From Streptomyces camelliae (GTDB taxonomy: Bacteria; Actinomycetota; Actinomycetes; Streptomycetales; Streptomycetaceae), in NCBI RefSeq assembly GCF_027625935.1, contig NZ_CP115300.1, forward strand, positions 868,001 to 932,000: 64,000 nucleotides of DNA, in the 5' to 3' direction. Below the pieces are notes generated by a model. It was not told where the DNA came from, did no database searches, and saw nothing but the letters and a program-made list of their open reading frames with translations. Made by a program: the position numbers and the translations under genes. Below are positions 61,289 through 64,000 of this stretch, piece by piece. Numbering within the stretch: the first letter of the stretch is position 1; each line of letters opens with the position of its first letter.

Positions 61289-64000
61289 TCAGGCGATCTC
61301 GACGAGCAGGTCGCCGCCCTCCACCTGCTGGATGCGGTTGATGGCCAGCCGGGAGACCCGGCCCGCCTTCGGTGCGGTGATGGTGGCCTCCATCTTCATC
61401 GCCTCGATGGTGGCGATCGTGGCACCGGCGGCGACCTCGTCGCCCTCGGCCACCGCGAGGGTCACCACACCGGCGAACGGCGCCGCCACATGGCCGGGGT
61501 TGGCGCGGTCGGCCTTCTCCGTCACCGGCACGTCCGAGGCGGCCGCGCGGTCGCGGACCTGGATCGGGCGCAACTGGCCGTTGAGCGAGGACATCACGGT
61601 GCGCATCCCGCGCTCGTCGGCTTCGCCGACCGCCTGGAGCTCGATGAGCAGCCGGACGCCGGGCTCCAGGTCGACGGCGTACTCCTTGCCCGGACGCAGA
61701 CCGTAGAAGAAGTCCTTGCTGTCCAGGACGCTGGTGTCGCCGAAGGCCTGGCGGTGGGTGTCGAACTCGCGCGTGGGGCCGGGGAACAGCAGCCGGTTGA
61801 GCGTGGCCCGGGTGTCCTTGGCGAGACCCTCACGGTCGTCGGCGGACAGTTCGGGGGCGGGCCTGGGCGCGCCGCGGCCCCGCAGCGCCTTGGTGCGGAA
61901 CGGCTCGGGCCAGCCGCCGGGCGGGGTGCCCAGCTCACCGCGCAGGAAGCCGATCACCGAGTCGGGGATGTCGAACCTGTCGGGGGTCTCCTCGAAGGCC
62001 GCCGGGGAGACACCGGCACCGACCAGGTGCAGGGCGAGGTCGCCGACCACCTTGGAGGACGGGGTGACCTTGACCAGACGGCCCAGGATGCGGTCGGCGG
62101 CGGCGTACATGGCCTCGATGTCCTCGAAGCGGTCGCCGAGGCCGAGGGCGACGGCCTGGGTGCGCAGGTTGGACAGCTGGCCGCCGGGGATCTCGTGGTG
62201 GTAGACGCGGCCGGTCGGGGAGGCGAGGCCCGCCTCGAACGGGGCGTAGATCCTGCGGACGCCCTCCCAGTACGGCTCCAGGTCGCCGACGGCCTGCAGG
62301 TCGAGCCCGGTCGGACGGTCGGAGTGGTCCGTGGCGGCGACCAGCGCCGACAGCGACGGCTGCGAGGTCGTACCGGCCATCGAGGCGACCGCGCCGTCCA
62401 CGGCGTCGGCGCCCGCCTGGATCGCGGCGAGGTAGGTGGCGAGCTGGCCGCCCGCCGTGTCGTGCGTGTGCAGATGCACGGGCAGGTCGAATTCGCGGCG
62501 CAGCGCGGAGACCAGCTTGGCGGCGGCCGGGGCCCGCAGCAGTCCGGCCATGTCCTTGACCGCCAGGACGTGCGCGCCGGCCTCGACGATCTGCTCGGCC
62601 AGGCGCAGGTAGTAGTCGAGGGTGTACAGCCGCTCGGACGGGTCGTTGAGATCGGCGGTGTAGCAGAGGGCGACCTCGGCGATCGCGGTGCCGGTCTCGC
62701 GTACGGCGTCGATGGCGGGGCGCATCTGGCCGACGTCGTTGAGGGCGTCGAAGATGCGGAAGATGTCGATGCCGGTGGCGGCGGCCTCCTGCACGAAGGC
62801 GTCGGTCACCTCGGTCGGATACGGGGTGTAACCGACGGTGTTACGGCCGCGCAGCAGCATCTGGAGGCAGATGTTGGGCACCGCCTCGCGCAGGGCGGCC
62901 AGCCGCTCCCAGGGGTCCTCGGCGAGGAAGCGCAGCGCCACGTCGTACGTCGCGCCGCCCCAGCACTCCAGGGACAGCAGCTGCGGCAGGGTGCGGGCGA
63001 CGACCGGGGCGACCGCGAGGAGGTCCTTGGTCCGCACACGGGTGGCGAGCAGCGACTGGTGGGCGTCACGGAACGTGGTGTCGGTGACACCGAGGGTCGG
63101 CGACTCGCGCAGCTGCCGGGCGAAGCCCTCGGGGCCGAGGCCGACCAGGAGCTGACGGGAGCCGGCCGGGGGCTCGCCGGCCGGGAGCGGGGGCAGCTTG
63201 GTGACCGGGTCGAGCACGTCCGGGCGTTCGCCGTGCGGCTTGTTGACCGTCACGTCGGCGAGGTAGGTGAGCAGCTTGGTGCCGCGGTCGGCGGAGGAGC
63301 GGGCGGTGAGCAGGTGCGGGCGCTGCTCGATGAAGGAGGTGGTGACCCGGCCCGCCTGGAAGTCCGGGTCGTCGAGGACGGCCTGGAGGAAGGGGATGTT
63401 GGTGGCCACGCCGCGAATGCGGAACTCGGCCACGGCACGCCGCGCGCGTCCGACGGCGGCCTTGAAGTCGCGGCCCCGGCAGGTGAGCTTGACCAGCATC
63501 GAGTCGAAGTGCGCGCTGATCTCCGTACCGGCGTGGGTGGTGCCGCCGTCGAGCCGGATGCCGGAGCCGCCCGGGGAGCGGTAGGCGCTGATCCGGCCGG
63601 TGTCCGGGCGGAAGCCGTTGGCGGGGTCCTCGGTGGTGATACGGCACTGGAGGGCGGCGCCGCGCAGGGTGATGGTGTCCTGGGCGAGGCCGAGGCCGGC
63701 CAGGGTCTCGCCGGCGGCGATGCGCAGCTGGGCCTGGACCAGGTCGACGTCGGTGACCTCCTCGGTCACGGTGTGCTCGACCTGGATGCGCGGGTTCATC
63801 TCGATGAAGACGTGGTTGCCGTCGGGGTCGAGGAGGAACTCCACGGTGCCGGCGTTGCGGTAGCCGATCTCGCGGGCGAAGCGCACCGCGTCGTCGCAGA
63901 TCCGCGCCCGCACCTCGGGGTCGAGGTTGGGCGCGGGCGCCAGCTCGATGACCTTCTGGTGGCGGCGCTGGAGGGAGCAGTCGCGCTCGTAGAGGTGGAT
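61289..64000 (-). CDS. pyc: Pyruvate carboxylase, C-terminal ~900 residues (cut by window edge)
   Basis: The gene enters from the right edge (IHLYERDCSLQRRHQKVIEL) and ends at 61289. In order: the biotin carboxylase ATP-grasp end (FIEMNPRIQVEHTVTEEVTD), the carboxyltransferase barrel (TLGVTDTTFRDAHQSLLATR, FRIFDALNDVGQMRPAIDAV, HVLAVKDMAGLLRAPAAAKL with the carbamylated-Lys type motif, HLHTHDTAGGQLATYLAAIQ), the PC-specific allosteric linker, and the biotinyl domain with EAMKMEATI (biotin on Lys). It replenishes oxaloacetate from pyruvate, bicarbonate and ATP. About 220 N-terminal residues lie outside the window. Confidence 0.97.
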   Translation of the reverse strand: MHLYERDCSLQRRHQKVIELAPAPNLDPEVRARICDDAVRFAREIGYRNAGTVEFLLDPDGNHVFIEMNPRIQVEHTVTEEVTDVDLVQAQLRIAAGETLAGLGLAQDTITLRGAALQCRITTEDPANGFRPDTGRISAYRSPGGSGIRLDGGTTHAGTEISAHFDSMLVKLTCRGRDFKAAVGRARRAVAEFRIRGVATNIPFLQAVLDDPDFQAGRVTTSFIEQRPHLLTARSSADRGTKLLTYLADVTVNKPHGERPDVLDPVTKLPPLPAGEPPAGSRQLLVGLGPEGFARQLRESPTLGVTDTTFRDAHQSLLATRVRTKDLLAVAPVVARTLPQLLSLECWGGATYDVALRFLAEDPWERLAALREAVPNICLQMLLRGRNTVGYTPYPTEVTDAFVQEAAATGIDIFRIFDALNDVGQMRPAIDAVRETGTAIAEVALCYTADLNDPSERLYTLDYYLRLAEQIVEAGAHVLAVKDMAGLLRAPAAAKLVSALRREFDLPVHLHTHDTAGGQLATYLAAIQAGADAVDGAVASMAGTTSQPSLSALVAATDHSDRPTGLDLQAVGDLEPYWEGVRRIYAPFEAGLASPTGRVYHHEIPGGQLSNLRTQAVALGLGDRFEDIEAMYAAADRILGRLVKVTPSSKVVGDLALHLVGAGVSPAAFEETPDRFDIPDSVIGFLRGELGTPPGGWPEPFRTKALRGRGAPRPAPELSADDREGLAKDTRATLNRLLFPGPTREFDTHRQAFGDTSVLDSKDFFYGLRPGKEYAVDLEPGVRLLIELQAVGEADERGMRTVMSSLNGQLRPIQVRDRAAASDVPVTEKADRANPGHVAAPFAGVVTLAVAEGDEVAAGATIATIEAMKMEATITAPKAGRVSRLAINRIQQVEGGDLLVEIA

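Overview
The window is high-GC actinobacterial DNA. Gene content (a chaplin, HrdB-type promoters, DasR-like sites ahead of a chitinase, ECF41-type sigma factor, many secreted polysaccharide-degrading enzymes, GTG/TTG starts, almost exclusive G/C third codon positions) points to a Streptomyces chromosome. I see no rRNA, tRNA, CRISPR array, prophage or transposase gene. The left edge cuts a PAS-domain gene and the right edge cuts pyruvate carboxylase.

Layout. 1-4.4 kb: edge PAS protein, a doubly frameshifted dihydrofolate-reductase-like gene, a GNAT acetyltransferase, proline iminopeptidase, a secreted polysaccharide deacetylase and a decayed hydrolase. 4.6-7.1 kb: efeO-efeB iron uptake. 7.1-13 kb: a phosphoesterase behind a PHO box, a phosphotransferase-like protein, two exported lipoprotein/Tat proteins and an unlisted 53-residue CxxC protein. 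13.2-17.1 kb: a TetR regulator divergent from an APC permease plus amidohydrolase, with a 27-bp operator between them. 17.2-22.5 kb: a VOC protein, an ECF41-type sigma factor divergent from its NAD(P)-binding partner (two matching promoters), a regulated pectate-lyase-like enzyme, and an HbpS-like gene abutting a beta-lactamase remnant. 22.6-25.3 kb: katG and furA, the latter apparently leaderless. 25.3-26.8 kb: a gene graveyard with a minisatellite, a decayed amidohydrolase and a perfect hairpin.

27-38.5 kb is the best-defined system: a myo-inositol catabolic operon (iolC, Cgl0158-type aldolase, iolB, iolD, iolA/mmsA, iolE, inositol transporter, iolG, iolH-like) transcribed away from a LacI-family regulator, with a consensus -35, repeated operator-like motifs at the expected start site, several 4-bp stop/start overlaps, and a 15-bp hairpin terminator at the end. 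Inositol would enter by the MFS porter, be oxidised by IolG, dehydrated by IolE, hydrolysed by IolD, isomerised by IolB, phosphorylated by IolC, cleaved by the aldolase, and the semialdehyde converted to acetyl-/propionyl-CoA by IolA.

38.7-55.9 kb is a mixed region: acyltransferase, short chaplin, FAD oxidases, an inositol-monophosphatase-family protein with a substituted metal-site Asp, a ricin-domain secreted protein, Ppx/GppA phosphatase, a ThDP decarboxylase lacking its N-terminal half, an orphan ABC ATPase, a large beta-propeller exoprotein, a CelD-type acetyltransferase, and an XRE regulator divergent from two SDRs and a tautomerase. 56-61 kb: secreted GH31 and GH18 enzymes with recognisable upstream repeats, an alginate-lyase remnant and a small secreted protein; then pyruvate carboxylase.

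No single unprecedented multi-gene system stands out. The observations most worth checking are the paired ECF41 promoters, the beta-lactamase/HbpS junction, the CxxC microprotein, the perfected palindrome in the decaying amidohydrolase, and the repeat-based operators at the pectate lyase, inositol and GH31 genes.
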